Part shown: one piece after another, positions 20,912 to 29,701 of the stretch | How the letters are laid out: each line of letters opens with the position of its first letter | How positions within the stretch are numbered: the stretch's first letter is position 1 | The notes under the pieces: generated by a model | Database searches by the model: none | What the model was told of the DNA's origin: nothing | What the model saw: only the letters and a program-made list of their open reading frames with translations | Program-made: the position numbers and the translations under genes | Source: Paracoccaceae bacterium | GTDB taxonomy: Bacteria; Pseudomonadota; Alphaproteobacteria; Rhodobacterales; Rhodobacteraceae | Direction of reading: 5' to 3' | Length of the DNA stretch: 64,000 nucleotides | Assembly: GCA_028875855.1 (NCBI GenBank) | Contig: JAGWVA010000003.1 | Location: 1-64,000, forward strand

Positions 20912-22081
20912 TCAACGCTGGCGGCCACCGCCGCCCTGTTCCAGCGGCCCGATCAGCCTTGCGTGTTCCTGCAACGCAAAGCGGTCGGTCATTCCGGCGA
21001 CATAGTCGCAGATGACGCGGGCCAGCGCGACCTCGTCGCGCGCGCCTGCCACGTCGCGCTGCCATTCGGGGGGCAGCAGGTCCGGACGGCGCTGGAACAG
21101 CGGGAACAGTTCCTGCACGACCTGCGTGACCTTCGCCCGTTCCGCCATCACGCTGGGCGCGCGATACATGCGCTGGAACAGAAAGGACTTGATCGCCTTC
21201 AACTCCTGAAACAGCGGCTTGGAAAAGCGGATGATCGGCGTGCCCATGGCGCGGATCTCTTCCACGCTTTTCGGCTGGGCGGCCTCAAGGCGCGTGCGGG
21301 CCACCGCGATCACGTCTTCCACCATCACGCCGAAGACGCGCCGCAGCGCCTCGTGCCGCCGCCGCATCTTCTCGAGCCCCGGATAAAGGCGATCGACCTC
21401 GGCAAAGGCGGGGCCCGTCAGCGGCATCTGCATCAGGTCGTCTTCGGTGAACAGCCCCGAGCGCAGGCCGTCGTGCAGGTCGTGGTGGTTGTAGGCCACG
21501 TCATCGGCCACGGCCGCCACCTGCGCCTCGGCGCTGGCGTGGGTGTCAAGCTCGAGGTCGAAGGCCCCGTTCACCTCTTCCAGCGCGTAGGGATAGGGGG
21601 GCGCCACCGGGCCGTTGTGCTTGGCGATGCCCTCCAGCGTCTCCCACGTCAGGTTCAGCCCGTCGAAATCGGCGTAATGCTTTTCCAGCCGCGTGACGAT
21701 CCGCAGCGCCTGCGCGTTGTGATCGAAGCCGCCATAGGGCGCCATCAACAGGGCCATCGCGTCTTCGCCGGTGTGGCCGAAAGGCGTGTGGCCCAGGTCA
21801 TGGGCCAGCGCCACCGCCTCGGCCAGATCGGTGTTCAGGCCCAAGGTCCCCGCGATGGTGCGCGCGACCTGCGCCACCTCGATCGTGTGGGTCAGGCGGG
21901 TGCGGTAATAGTCGCCTTCGTGTTCCACGAAAACCTGCGTCTTGTGCTTGAGCCGCCGGAAGGCCGAGGAATGGATGATCCGGTCGCGGTCGCGCTGAAA
22001 CGGGGTGCGAAAGCTCGAATAGGTTTCCGGGTAAAGCCTGCCGCGGCTGTTCTCGGGGCGGCAGGCATAGGGGGCAAGCAT
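20912..22081 (-). CDS. dgt: deoxyguanosinetriphosphate triphosphohydrolase
   Basis: HD-domain [40 protein letters not shown]; an alternative upstream start at 22141 exists. Confidence 0.95.
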   Translation of the reverse strand: MLAPYACRPENSRGRLYPETYSSFRTPFQRDRDRIIHSSAFRRLKHKTQVFVEHEGDYYRTRLTHTIEVAQVARTIAGTLGLNTDLAEAVALAHDLGHTPFGHTGEDAMALLMAPYGGFDHNAQALRIVTRLEKHYADFDGLNLTWETLEGIAKHNGPVAPPYPYALEEVNGAFDLELDTHASAEAQVAAVADDVAYNHHDLHDGLRSGLFTEDDLMQMPLTGPAFAEVDRLYPGLEKMRRRHEALRRVFGVMVEDVIAVARTRLEAAQPKSVEEIRAMGTPIIRFSKPLFQELKAIKSFLFQRMYRAPSVMAERAKVTQVVQELFPLFQRRPDLLPPEWQRDVAGARDEVALARVICDYVAGMTDRFALQEHARLIGPLEQGGGGRQR

Positions 22082-22164
22082 CACTCTGGCAACTTTCGTC
22101 TTCTTGCGTGTGTCCGGGGCCAGCCTATATGAGAAAGACAAACGGAATGATACGGGTTTGCCAA

Positions 22165-22497
22165 ATGGACCTGACCTTGCCCCCCCGCGTGACCGACCGC
22201 GCCTTCGCCCGCCTTGCCGAGATCGCCGAAGCGATGGGAGAGGTGAAGGCGCTGCGCATCGCCGTGGATGGCGGCGGCTGCTCGGGCTTTCAATACGACA
22301 TCCGGTTGGACGACCCCGCCGAGGGCGATCTGGTGCTGGAAAAGGACGGGCAGAAGGTTCTGGTGGACGAGGTCTCCCTGCCCTTCCTGACGAATGCCAC
22401 CATCGACTACACCGAGGAACTGATCGGCGCCCGCTTCGTGGTGGAGAACCCCAACGCCACCTCGTCGTGCGGCTGCGGCACCTCTTTCTCGATGTAG
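22165..22497 (+). CDS. erpA: A-type Fe-S carrier / iron-sulfur cluster insertion protein
   Basis: HesB motif DGGGCSGFQYD...SSCGCGTSFSM. Confidence 0.93.
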   Translation: MDLTLPPRVTDRAFARLAEIAEAMGEVKALRIAVDGGGCSGFQYDIRLDDPAEGDLVLEKDGQKVLVDEVSLPFLTNATIDYTEELIGARFVVENPNATSSCGCGTSFSM

Positions 22498-22554
22498 CCT
22501 GCCCTTGGTTGCAATCCCGGCGCCGCTCGCCTTAGATGCCGCGAGAGGTGCCCC

Positions 22555-23334
22555 ATGAAAATCGCCACGTTCAACATCAACGGCGTCAAGGCCCGGATCG
22601 AGGCCCTGACCCAATGGCTGACGGAAGCCCAGCCCGACGTCGTCCTGCTGCAGGAGATCAAGTCGGTCGATGAGGCCTTCCCGCGCGAGCCGCTGGAATC
22701 GCTTGGCTACAACGTGGAAACCCACGGGCAGAAAAGCTTCAACGGCGTGGCGATCCTGTCGAAACTGCCGCTGGAGGACGTGACCCGCGGCCTGCCGGGC
22801 GACGAGGCCGACGAACAGGCCCGCTGGATCGAGGCGACGGTGGTGGGCAAGACCGCCCTGCGCGTCTGCGGTCTCTACCTGCCCAACGGCAATCCCGCGC
22901 CGGGGCCGAAGTTCGACTACAAGCTGGCATGGATGGCGCGGATGCAGGCCCGCGTTCAGGCGCTGCTGGCGACCGAAGAGCCGCTGGTCTTCGCGGGCGA
23001 TTACAACGTGATCCCGCAGGCCGAAGATGCCGCCCATCCCGAACAATGGGTCGAAGACGCGCTCTATCGGCCCGAATCCCGCGCGGCCTTCCGGCGCCTG
23101 CTGAACCTCGGCCTGACCGAAGCGATCCGCACCCGCTTCCCCCAGCCCGGGATATACACCTTCTGGGATTATCAGGCCGGAGCCTGGCAAAGGAACAACG
23201 GCATCCGCATCGACCACATGTTGCTCTCGCCGCAGGCCGCCGATCGTCTGCGCGATGCCGGGATCGACAAGGGTATCCGCGCCCGCGACAAGCCGTCGGA
23301 CCACGTGCCTGTGTGGATCGAACTCGATGCCTGA
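22555..23334 (+). CDS. xth: exodeoxyribonuclease III
   Basis: MKIATFNINGVKAR, LLQEIKSVDEAFP, RIDHMLLSP, SDHVPVW. Confidence 0.97.
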   Translation: MKIATFNINGVKARIEALTQWLTEAQPDVVLLQEIKSVDEAFPREPLESLGYNVETHGQKSFNGVAILSKLPLEDVTRGLPGDEADEQARWIEATVVGKTALRVCGLYLPNGNPAPGPKFDYKLAWMARMQARVQALLATEEPLVFAGDYNVIPQAEDAAHPEQWVEDALYRPESRAAFRRLLNLGLTEAIRTRFPQPGIYTFWDYQAGAWQRNNGIRIDHMLLSPQAADRLRDAGIDKGIRARDKPSDHVPVWIELDA

Positions 23335-23349
23335 GAAAAGGCCCGCCCG

Positions 23350-24042
23350 TCAGCCGAGCGCGTAGCCCGCGCCGCGCACCGTGCGCACCGGGTCCTCGCC
23401 GCCGTGCTGGCACAGCGCCTTGCGCAGCCGCCCGATATGGACGTCCACCGTGCGCGTATCGACGTAGATGTCGCGCCCCCAGACGCGATCCAGAAGCTGC
23501 TCGCGGCTCCAGACCCGGCCGGGCTTTTCCATGAAGGTCGCCAGCAGCCGGAACTCGGTCGGCCCCAGCTTCAGCACCTGTTCACTGCGATAGACGCGGT
23601 GGCTTTCTGCATCGAGCCGGATATCGCCGAATTCCAGCGTGCCGCCGACGCTGGCCGGGCGCACGCGGCGCAGCTGCGCCCGGATGCGGGCCATCAACTC
23701 GACGATGGAATAGGGCTTCACCACGTAATCGTCGGCCCCCGTCTCGAGCCCGCGCACGCGGTCAACTTCCTCGGAGCGCGCCGACAGCATGATGATCGGG
23801 ATGTTGCGCGTCTCGTTGCGCGACTTTACCCGCCGGCAGACCTCGATGCCCGAGACCGAGGGCAGCATCCAGTCCAGCACGATCAGGTCGGGCGCGTCTT
23901 CCTCGACGAGCAGCAGCGCCTCTTCGCCATTGGCCGCCTTCGAGACGCGGAATCCCTCCGCCTCGAGGTTGTAGGCCAGCACCTCGCGCTGCGCGGGTTC
24001 GTCCTCGACCAGAAGGACCGTCGGAAGTTCGCTCGCCGCCAT
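23350..24042 (-). CDS. phoB: phosphate regulon response regulator PhoB
   Basis: REC plus OmpR-type wHTH; adjacent to phoU. Confidence 0.95.
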   Translation of the reverse strand: MAASELPTVLLVEDEPAQREVLAYNLEAEGFRVSKAANGEEALLLVEEDAPDLIVLDWMLPSVSGIEVCRRVKSRNETRNIPIIMLSARSEEVDRVRGLETGADDYVVKPYSIVELMARIRAQLRRVRPASVGGTLEFGDIRLDAESHRVYRSEQVLKLGPTEFRLLATFMEKPGRVWSREQLLDRVWGRDIYVDTRTVDVHIGRLRKALCQHGGEDPVRTVRGAGYALG

Positions 24043-24758
24043 CAGGAATCCCCATCTGCCCGCGCAAAGGCCGTGTCGTCGCCCTTGGGCCGTATGTCGT
24101 CCGGCATGGCGCCGGTCACGAGGTAGATCACCTGTTCCGCGATCGAGGTCGCATGGTCGCCCACGCGCTCGAGGTTCTTGGCGATGAAATGCAGGTGCAT
24201 GCAGGCCGTGATGTTGCGCGGGTCTTCCATCATGTGGGTCAGGAATTCGCGGAACATCGCGTTGTACATCTGGTCCACGTCCTGATCGCGCATCCGCACG
24301 TCGGCCGCCAGTTCCACGTCGCGCTGCGTATAGGCGTCAAGCGCGTCCTTCATCATCACCTCGACCGCCTTGGCCATCCGCCGCAGCGCACCGCCCGCCC
24401 CCGCGATCGGCTGCATCTGCGCGAGCACGGTCGAACGTTTGGCGATGTTCTTGGCATAGTCGCCCACCCGCTCGAGGTTGGCCGAGATCTTCATCACCGA
24501 CAGGATCGTGCGCAGGTCCGAGGCCGCGGGCGCGCGCAGCGCGATCAGCCGCGCCGCCTCGCTGTTCACCTTCTCTTCCAGCTCGTCGATCAGCGTGTCG
24601 TTGCGCCGCACGCGGTCGGCCAGTTCCTCGTCACGCGTATCCAGCGCTTGGGCGGCATCAAGGATCGCCGTCTCGACCAGACCGCCCATCTTCATGATGA
24701 GCGCCTGGATATGCTCCAGATCGTTGTCGAAAACCGTGACGGTATGGGCAGTGGTCAT
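24042..24758 (-). CDS. phoU: phosphate signalling protein PhoU
   Basis: Two PhoU repeats; HFIAKNLERVGDHATSIAEQVIYLVTG. Confidence 0.97.
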   Translation of the reverse strand: MTTAHTVTVFDNDLEHIQALIMKMGGLVETAILDAAQALDTRDEELADRVRRNDTLIDELEEKVNSEAARLIALRAPAASDLRTILSVMKISANLERVGDYAKNIAKRSTVLAQMQPIAGAGGALRRMAKAVEVMMKDALDAYTQRDVELAADVRMRDQDVDQMYNAMFREFLTHMMEDPRNITACMHLHFIAKNLERVGDHATSIAEQVIYLVTGAMPDDIRPKGDDTAFARADGDS

Positions 24759-24898
24759 TTGCGTTCTCCTTCAGCCACCGGGCGCAGACCCGGGCGCGGC
24801 GCGCCCCGCGTGACGCCCGGCTGCGGCGGACACAAGGGCCCGCGCAGGCGGCATGACGGCGGATTACTGCACTCTTGCCAAGGTTTTGCGACGTTCAT

Positions 24899-24916
24899 GT
24901 AACACTTCAATGACAG
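24899..24916 (-). promoter_or_regulatory. candidate Pho box (PhoB site) upstream of phoU
   Basis: Minus strand CTGTCAT-TGAA-GTGTTAC: 7-4-7 spacing, first half identical to consensus, followed by a weaker third 11-mer (ACGTCGCAAAA). Confidence 0.55.
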
Positions 24917-24937
24917 TCGAGCGTCGCCGCCCGGAAG

Positions 24938-25978
24938 TCAACCGATCGGCAGGATCACCGAGAACCGGCTGCCCTTGCCCTTCTCGCTTTCGATGCGGAA
25001 GCGGCCGCGATGGCGGTTGACGATGTGCTTGACGATGGCAAGGCCCAGCCCCGTCCCCCCCTTCTCGCGCGAGCGGTGGGTATCGACGCGGTAGAACCGC
25101 TCTGTCAGGCGGGGGATGTGCACCGCGTCGATCCCCTCGCCCCGGTCGATCACGTCGATGCAGACGGCAGGCCCGCGCAGCGCCAGATCGCGCTCCTCGC
25201 GGTGAAGGGCCACCGTCACCAGCTTGCCCGCGCCGCCGTATTTCACCGCATTCTCGATCAGGTTGTTGAAGACCTGCGTCAGCTGATCGGGGTCCGCCTG
25301 AATCGAGATCGGCGCCTCGGCCCCGGTCACCTCGATCCGCACGCCGGCTTCCGTCGCCATCGGCTTCAGCGCCGTCACCGCCGACTGCACCAGCGCGGCC
25401 AGATCAACGCGGGCGGTCGGGCGCACGCGCTCCTCCGCCTCGACGCGCGAGAGCGACAGAAGGTCGTGCACCAGCCGGTTCATCCGCTCCGCCTCGCGCT
25501 CCATGATGGTCAGGAAACGGTCGCGCGCCGGGGCGTCGTCGCGCGCCGCGCCCTTCAGCGTCTCGATGAAGCCCAGAAGCGCGGTCAGCGGCGTGCGCAA
25601 TTCGTGGCTCACATTGGCCACGAAGTCGCGGCGCATCTGCCCGATCTGCTCGGCGTCGCTGGTGTCGTGAAAACTGACCAGCGCCCCCCCCATCCCGTCG
25701 CCGTCCACGGCAGAGACGGCCACCTTGAAGATGCTTTCGCGCGTGAGACCCGAAACGGTGTAGCGCGCCTGCATCGGCTGGCGATGGCGCAGCACCGCCT
25801 CGATCGCGTCGATCACCCCGGGCTGGCGCAGCACGGTCACATAGTGCCGCCCCTCGATGGCTGCCCCCAGCATCTCGCGCGCGGCGGCATTGGCCGCCCA
25901 GACGCGCTCGTCGCTGCCGACAAGCAGAAGGGGCTGCGTCAGCCCCTCCAGCATGGATTTCACGAGGTCGAGCTGCAC
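24938..25978 (-). CDS. phoR: phosphate regulon sensor histidine kinase PhoR-like (PAS-HisKA-HATPase)
   Basis: DFVANVSHELRTPLTALLGFIETLKG, GTGLGLAIVKHI; GTG start preceded by an AGGGAGGGG SD; no N-terminal TM helix. Confidence 0.9.
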   Translation of the reverse strand: MQLDLVKSMLEGLTQPLLLVGSDERVWAANAAAREMLGAAIEGRHYVTVLRQPGVIDAIEAVLRHRQPMQARYTVSGLTRESIFKVAVSAVDGDGMGGALVSFHDTSDAEQIGQMRRDFVANVSHELRTPLTALLGFIETLKGAARDDAPARDRFLTIMEREAERMNRLVHDLLSLSRVEAEERVRPTARVDLAALVQSAVTALKPMATEAGVRIEVTGAEAPISIQADPDQLTQVFNNLIENAVKYGGAGKLVTVALHREERDLALRGPAVCIDVIDRGEGIDAVHIPRLTERFYRVDTHRSREKGGTGLGLAIVKHIVNRHRGRFRIESEKGKGSRFSVILPIG

Positions 25979-26047
25979 CTGCCCCTCCCTGCCCGGTCGC
26001 GCGGACCCTGCGGGATTCGCGCGGCCTTGGCAACGGGCATCGCGGTC

Positions 26048-26863
26048 TCACGCGCCGGCGGTGTCGCGCTCGTAAATCCAGGCGTGGTCGGGGTGGTTCC
26101 TGAACCGCCACTTGCGCAGCGGCCCCGCCATGACATTGAGATAATACATCTCGTAGCCATAGGGCGCGCCGCAGGGATGATGCCCCTTGGGCACGAGCAC
26201 AACGTCGTGATTGGCCACCGCCATCGTCTCGTCCAGACTGCCATCCTCGGTGAAAACCCGCTGAAGCCCATAGCCCTGCGCCGGGTTCAGGCGATGGTAA
26301 TAGGTCTCCTCGAGATAGGTCATGTCGGGAAATTTGTCCTCGTCATGCCGGTGCGGCGGATAGGAGGACCAGTTGCCCTGCGGCGTGAACACCTCCGTCA
26401 CCAGAAGCGAGTCGCAGTAATCCTCGTTCTCCATGGCGATGTTGTTGATGAAGCGCGTATTGGCCCCGATCCCGCGCTGCGTGAGCGTGATCCCCTCCGG
26501 CCCGATCCGCCGCGCCCGGTGTCCGCCCTTGCCGGGGGCGGCACAGACGGCAAGCGTGCAATCCGTCACCGCCGTCGCCGACCAGTCCGACCCGTTCGGA
26601 ACGTAAAGACAATGCGGCGGCGTCTTCTCGAAGACGTCCATCCGCTCGCCCATCACGCCGAAGCTCTCGTCGCCCGCGCCCAGTTCCGCCTTGCCCTCGA
26701 CAAGAACAAGGATGACCTCGGTCTCGCCGGTGGGTTCGGCCACCGTCTCGCCGGGCGTCAACCGGTACAGGCCGAAGCCAACATAGCCCCAGCCCGCATC
26801 CCGGTGCGTGATGTCGTGCACCTTGCCCCGCGTCCCCGTCGGTTTCCTGAGCAATTTCGACAT
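26048..26863 (-). CDS. iolB: 5-deoxy-glucuronate isomerase
   Basis: IolB sequence (WGYVGFGLYRLTPGE, YPPHRHDED, YYHRLNPAQGYGLQRVF, KGHHPCGAPYGYEMYYLNVMAG). Confidence 0.96.
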   Translation of the reverse strand: MSKLLRKPTGTRGKVHDITHRDAGWGYVGFGLYRLTPGETVAEPTGETEVILVLVEGKAELGAGDESFGVMGERMDVFEKTPPHCLYVPNGSDWSATAVTDCTLAVCAAPGKGGHRARRIGPEGITLTQRGIGANTRFINNIAMENEDYCDSLLVTEVFTPQGNWSSYPPHRHDEDKFPDMTYLEETYYHRLNPAQGYGLQRVFTEDGSLDETMAVANHDVVLVPKGHHPCGAPYGYEMYYLNVMAGPLRKWRFRNHPDHAWIYERDTAGA

Positions 26864-26886
26864 CGCGCCACCTCCATTTTCTGTCT

Positions 26887-26925
26887 GCAAATATCCCGGG
26901 GGGTCCGGGGGGCAGCGCCCCCCGG
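26887..26925. repeat. intergenic GC-hairpin element of CAAATATCCC type (copy 1)
   Basis: CAAATATCCCGGGGGGTCCGGGGGGCAGCGCCCCCCGG; perfect 9-bp stem CCGGGGGGC/GCCCCCCGG between iolE and iolB. Confidence 0.6.
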
Positions 26926-26926
26926 C

Positions 26927-27823
26927 CTACTTATCCAACCCCACTTGCGTCGCCACCGCCTTGAGGAAGCGCAACCCCATGCTCTGATACTTGAACGGCT
27001 CGCGCACCAGTGCGTCCTGTTCCGCCTCGATCACCAGCCAGCCCCGATAGGCGTGATGCGCCGCGACCGACAGGACGGCGGGGAAATCCACGCAGCCCTC
27101 CGGATCGCCCGGCACCGTGAAGACGCCGCGCCGCACGCCCTCGAGGAAGGACAGACCCTGTTCGCGCACCTCGGCCATGATCTCGGGCCGGATGTTCTTG
27201 GCATGGATGTGGGCCACCCGGCCCATGTGCTTCTTCGCCAGCCGGACCGGGTCGCCGCCGCCGAAGTAGCAATGCCCCGTGTCCAGCAGCAGATGCGTGG
27301 CGGGGCCCGTCTCGGCCATCAGGCGGTCGATCTCCCATTCCGCCTCGACCACGGTGCCCATGTGGTGGTGATAGACCAGCGTGATGCCCTGGTCTGCGGC
27401 AAATTGCGCCAGCGCTTCAATGCCTTGCCCGAAGCTCTTCCACTCGCCCTCGCTCAGGCGCGGGCGATCGTTCACCGCGACCTCGTCATTGCCATGGATC
27501 GCGTTCGAGGTCTCGCAGACGATGATGACCTTGCAGCCCATCCCCTTGAGGACATCGAGGAAGGGCTGCATCGCGGCCTTCTCTTCGGCGAGCGAGTTCA
27601 CCAGCAGGTTCGTCGAATGCCAGCCCGAGACGAATTTCAGCCCGCGCGGGGCCAGCACGCCCTTCAGCCCCTCGACGGTGGTCGGGAACTTGTGACCCTT
27701 CTCGATCCCGTCGAAGCCGATGGCCGCGGTCTCGTCAAGGCATTGGTCAAGCGTGATATGCGCGCCCAGAGAATGGTCGTCATCGTTGGACCAGGCGATG
27801 GGATTGGTGCCGTAAAGGATCAT
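26927..27823 (-). CDS. iolE: myo-inosose-2 dehydratase
   Basis: [32 protein letters not shown]-barrel sugar isomerase family. Confidence 0.96.
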   Translation of the reverse strand: MILYGTNPIAWSNDDDHSLGAHITLDQCLDETAAIGFDGIEKGHKFPTTVEGLKGVLAPRGLKFVSGWHSTNLLVNSLAEEKAAMQPFLDVLKGMGCKVIIVCETSNAIHGNDEVAVNDRPRLSEGEWKSFGQGIEALAQFAADQGITLVYHHHMGTVVEAEWEIDRLMAETGPATHLLLDTGHCYFGGGDPVRLAKKHMGRVAHIHAKNIRPEIMAEVREQGLSFLEGVRRGVFTVPGDPEGCVDFPAVLSVAAHHAYRGWLVIEAEQDALVREPFKYQSMGLRFLKAVATQVGLDK

Positions 27824-27837
27824 GATCGACCTGTGTT

Positions 27838-29664
27838 TCAGTTGCCAAGCCATTGCCTGGATTTGTTTTCTTCGAATGCCTTGCGGGCCTTGCGCACGCT
27901 CTCGCGCGTCGAGACCTCGGGCACGCCGACCTCCCACCAGTGCCCGCCCGCGCCGGTGCCGGGGACGGGATCGGTGTCGATCACGATCACCGTGGGGCGG
28001 TCGGGGGCGGCCTCATCGGCCAGCGCCCGTTCCAGCTCCGCGATCGAGCCCACCTTGACCGCCTTGGCCCCCATCGCGGCGGCATGGGCGGCAAAGTCGA
28101 TATCTGGTTGAGCTTCGACGCGTGCATCCTTGTAAAGATTGTTGAATTCTGCCCCACCACAGCCAATCTGAAGCCGGTTGATGCAGCCAAAGCCACGGTT
28201 GTCGGTCAGCACCACGGTAAAGGGCACGCGCCGCATCGCCGCCGTCGCCAGTTCGGAATTCGCCATCATGTAGCTGCCGTCGCCGATGAAGCAGATGACC
28301 TCTTTCTCCGGCTGGGCGAGCTTGATGCCCATCGCGCCCGCGATCTCGTAGCCCATGCAGGAGAAGCCGTATTCCATGTGATAGCCGCCCTGCGCCGCGC
28401 GCCAGAGCGTGTGAAGCGCCCCGGGCATGGTGCCGGCGGCACACATCACCAGCGTATCGCGGCCCGCATGGCGCTGCACGGCGCCGATCACCTGCGCGTC
28501 CGTGGGCAGCCCGTTGCCCTCGGGGGCGGCCATCAGCGCGTCGGTCTCGGCATACCACGCGTTCCGGCTGGCGAAATCTGGATCGGCGAAGCGGTGGGCG
28601 CCAAGCGCCGCCCCGATTCGCTCAAGCGCGATTTTTGCATCCGCCACAAAACTTTGCGCGCCGTGCTTCGCGGCATCGTAGCCCTGCACGTTGATCGACA
28701 GAAGCTTGCGCCCGGGGGCGGCAAAGACGCTCCACGAGCCGGTGGTGAAATCCTGAAACCGCGTGCCGACGCCGATCACAAGATCCGCCATGGCACAAAG
28801 CCTGTTGGCGGCCGCCGTCCCCGTCACGCCGATCGCGCCAAAGTTCAGCGGTTCTTCCCAGTCCACCGCGCTTTTCCCGGCCTGCGTCTCGACCAGCGGG
28901 ATGTTGTGGCGCCGCGCAAAGGCGGCAAGCTCCGCCTCGGCCCCCGAAAAGATCGCCCCGCCGCCCGCGACGATGACCGGCCGTTTTGCCGCGCGAAGCG
29001 CCGCGATGGCGGCCTCGAGCTCGTGCCGGTCGGGTTCGGGGCGGCGAATGCGCCAGACCTTGGGGGTAAAGAAATCCTCGGGATAATCATAGGCCTCGGC
29101 CTGCACGTCCTGGCAGAAGGCCAGCGTGACCGGGCCGCAGGTCGCGGGATCGGTCATCACCCGCAGCGCACGCGGCAGCGCCGTCAGAAGATGCTCGGGC
29201 CGCGCGATGCGGTCGAAGTAACGGCTGACCGGGCGGAAGCAGTCGTTCGCGCTGACCGTGCCGTCGTCGAAATCCTCCACCTGCTGCAACACCGGATCGG
29301 GCGCGCGGTTGGCGAAGACGTCGCCGGGGATCAGCAGCACCGGCAGGCGGTTCACATGCGCGAGCGCCGCGGCGGTCACCATGTTGGTCGCCCCCGGCCC
29401 GATCGACGAGGTGACCGCCATGGCGCGGCGGCGCTTTTTTGCCTTGGCATAGGCGATGGCGGCATGCGCCATCGTCTGTTCGTTCTGCCCCCGCCATGTA
29501 GGCAGGGCGTCACCGATGCCGTGCAGCGCCTCGCCAAGACCCGCCACGTTGCCATGCCCGAAGATCGCCCAGACGCCTTCGATGAAGCGCTCGCCCTCCT
29601 CCGTCATCTGCACCGAAAGCCAGCGCACCATCGCCTGCGCGGCGGTCAACCTGATCGTGCTCAT
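27838..29664 (-). CDS. iolD: 3D-(3,5/4)-trihydroxycyclohexane-1,2-dione acylhydrolase (ThDP-dependent)
   Basis: ThDP enzyme with [51 protein letters not shown]. Confidence 0.97.
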   Translation of the reverse strand: MSTIRLTAAQAMVRWLSVQMTEEGERFIEGVWAIFGHGNVAGLGEALHGIGDALPTWRGQNEQTMAHAAIAYAKAKKRRRAMAVTSSIGPGATNMVTAAALAHVNRLPVLLIPGDVFANRAPDPVLQQVEDFDDGTVSANDCFRPVSRYFDRIARPEHLLTALPRALRVMTDPATCGPVTLAFCQDVQAEAYDYPEDFFTPKVWRIRRPEPDRHELEAAIAALRAAKRPVIVAGGGAIFSGAEAELAAFARRHNIPLVETQAGKSAVDWEEPLNFGAIGVTGTAAANRLCAMADLVIGVGTRFQDFTTGSWSVFAAPGRKLLSINVQGYDAAKHGAQSFVADAKIALERIGAALGAHRFADPDFASRNAWYAETDALMAAPEGNGLPTDAQVIGAVQRHAGRDTLVMCAAGTMPGALHTLWRAAQGGYHMEYGFSCMGYEIAGAMGIKLAQPEKEVICFIGDGSYMMANSELATAAMRRVPFTVVLTDNRGFGCINRLQIGCGGAEFNNLYKDARVEAQPDIDFAAHAAAMGAKAVKVGSIAELERALADEAAPDRPTVIVIDTDPVPGTGAGGHWWEVGVPEVSTRESVRKARKAFEENKSRQWLGN

Positions 29665-29701
29665 TCCATCCTCCCGCCGGGCCCGCGCCCGGGTCACCGG
29701 C

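Noticed and set aside
17829-21005. 1058-aa plus-strand ORF opposite nagZ/SPOR/argS/dgt
   Set aside because: GC-skewed antisense open frame; no recognisable domain and four real genes on the opposite strand.
25010-28111. 1033-aa plus-strand ORF opposite phoR and iol genes
   Set aside because: Shadow ORF; same reasoning, opposite strand fully explained.
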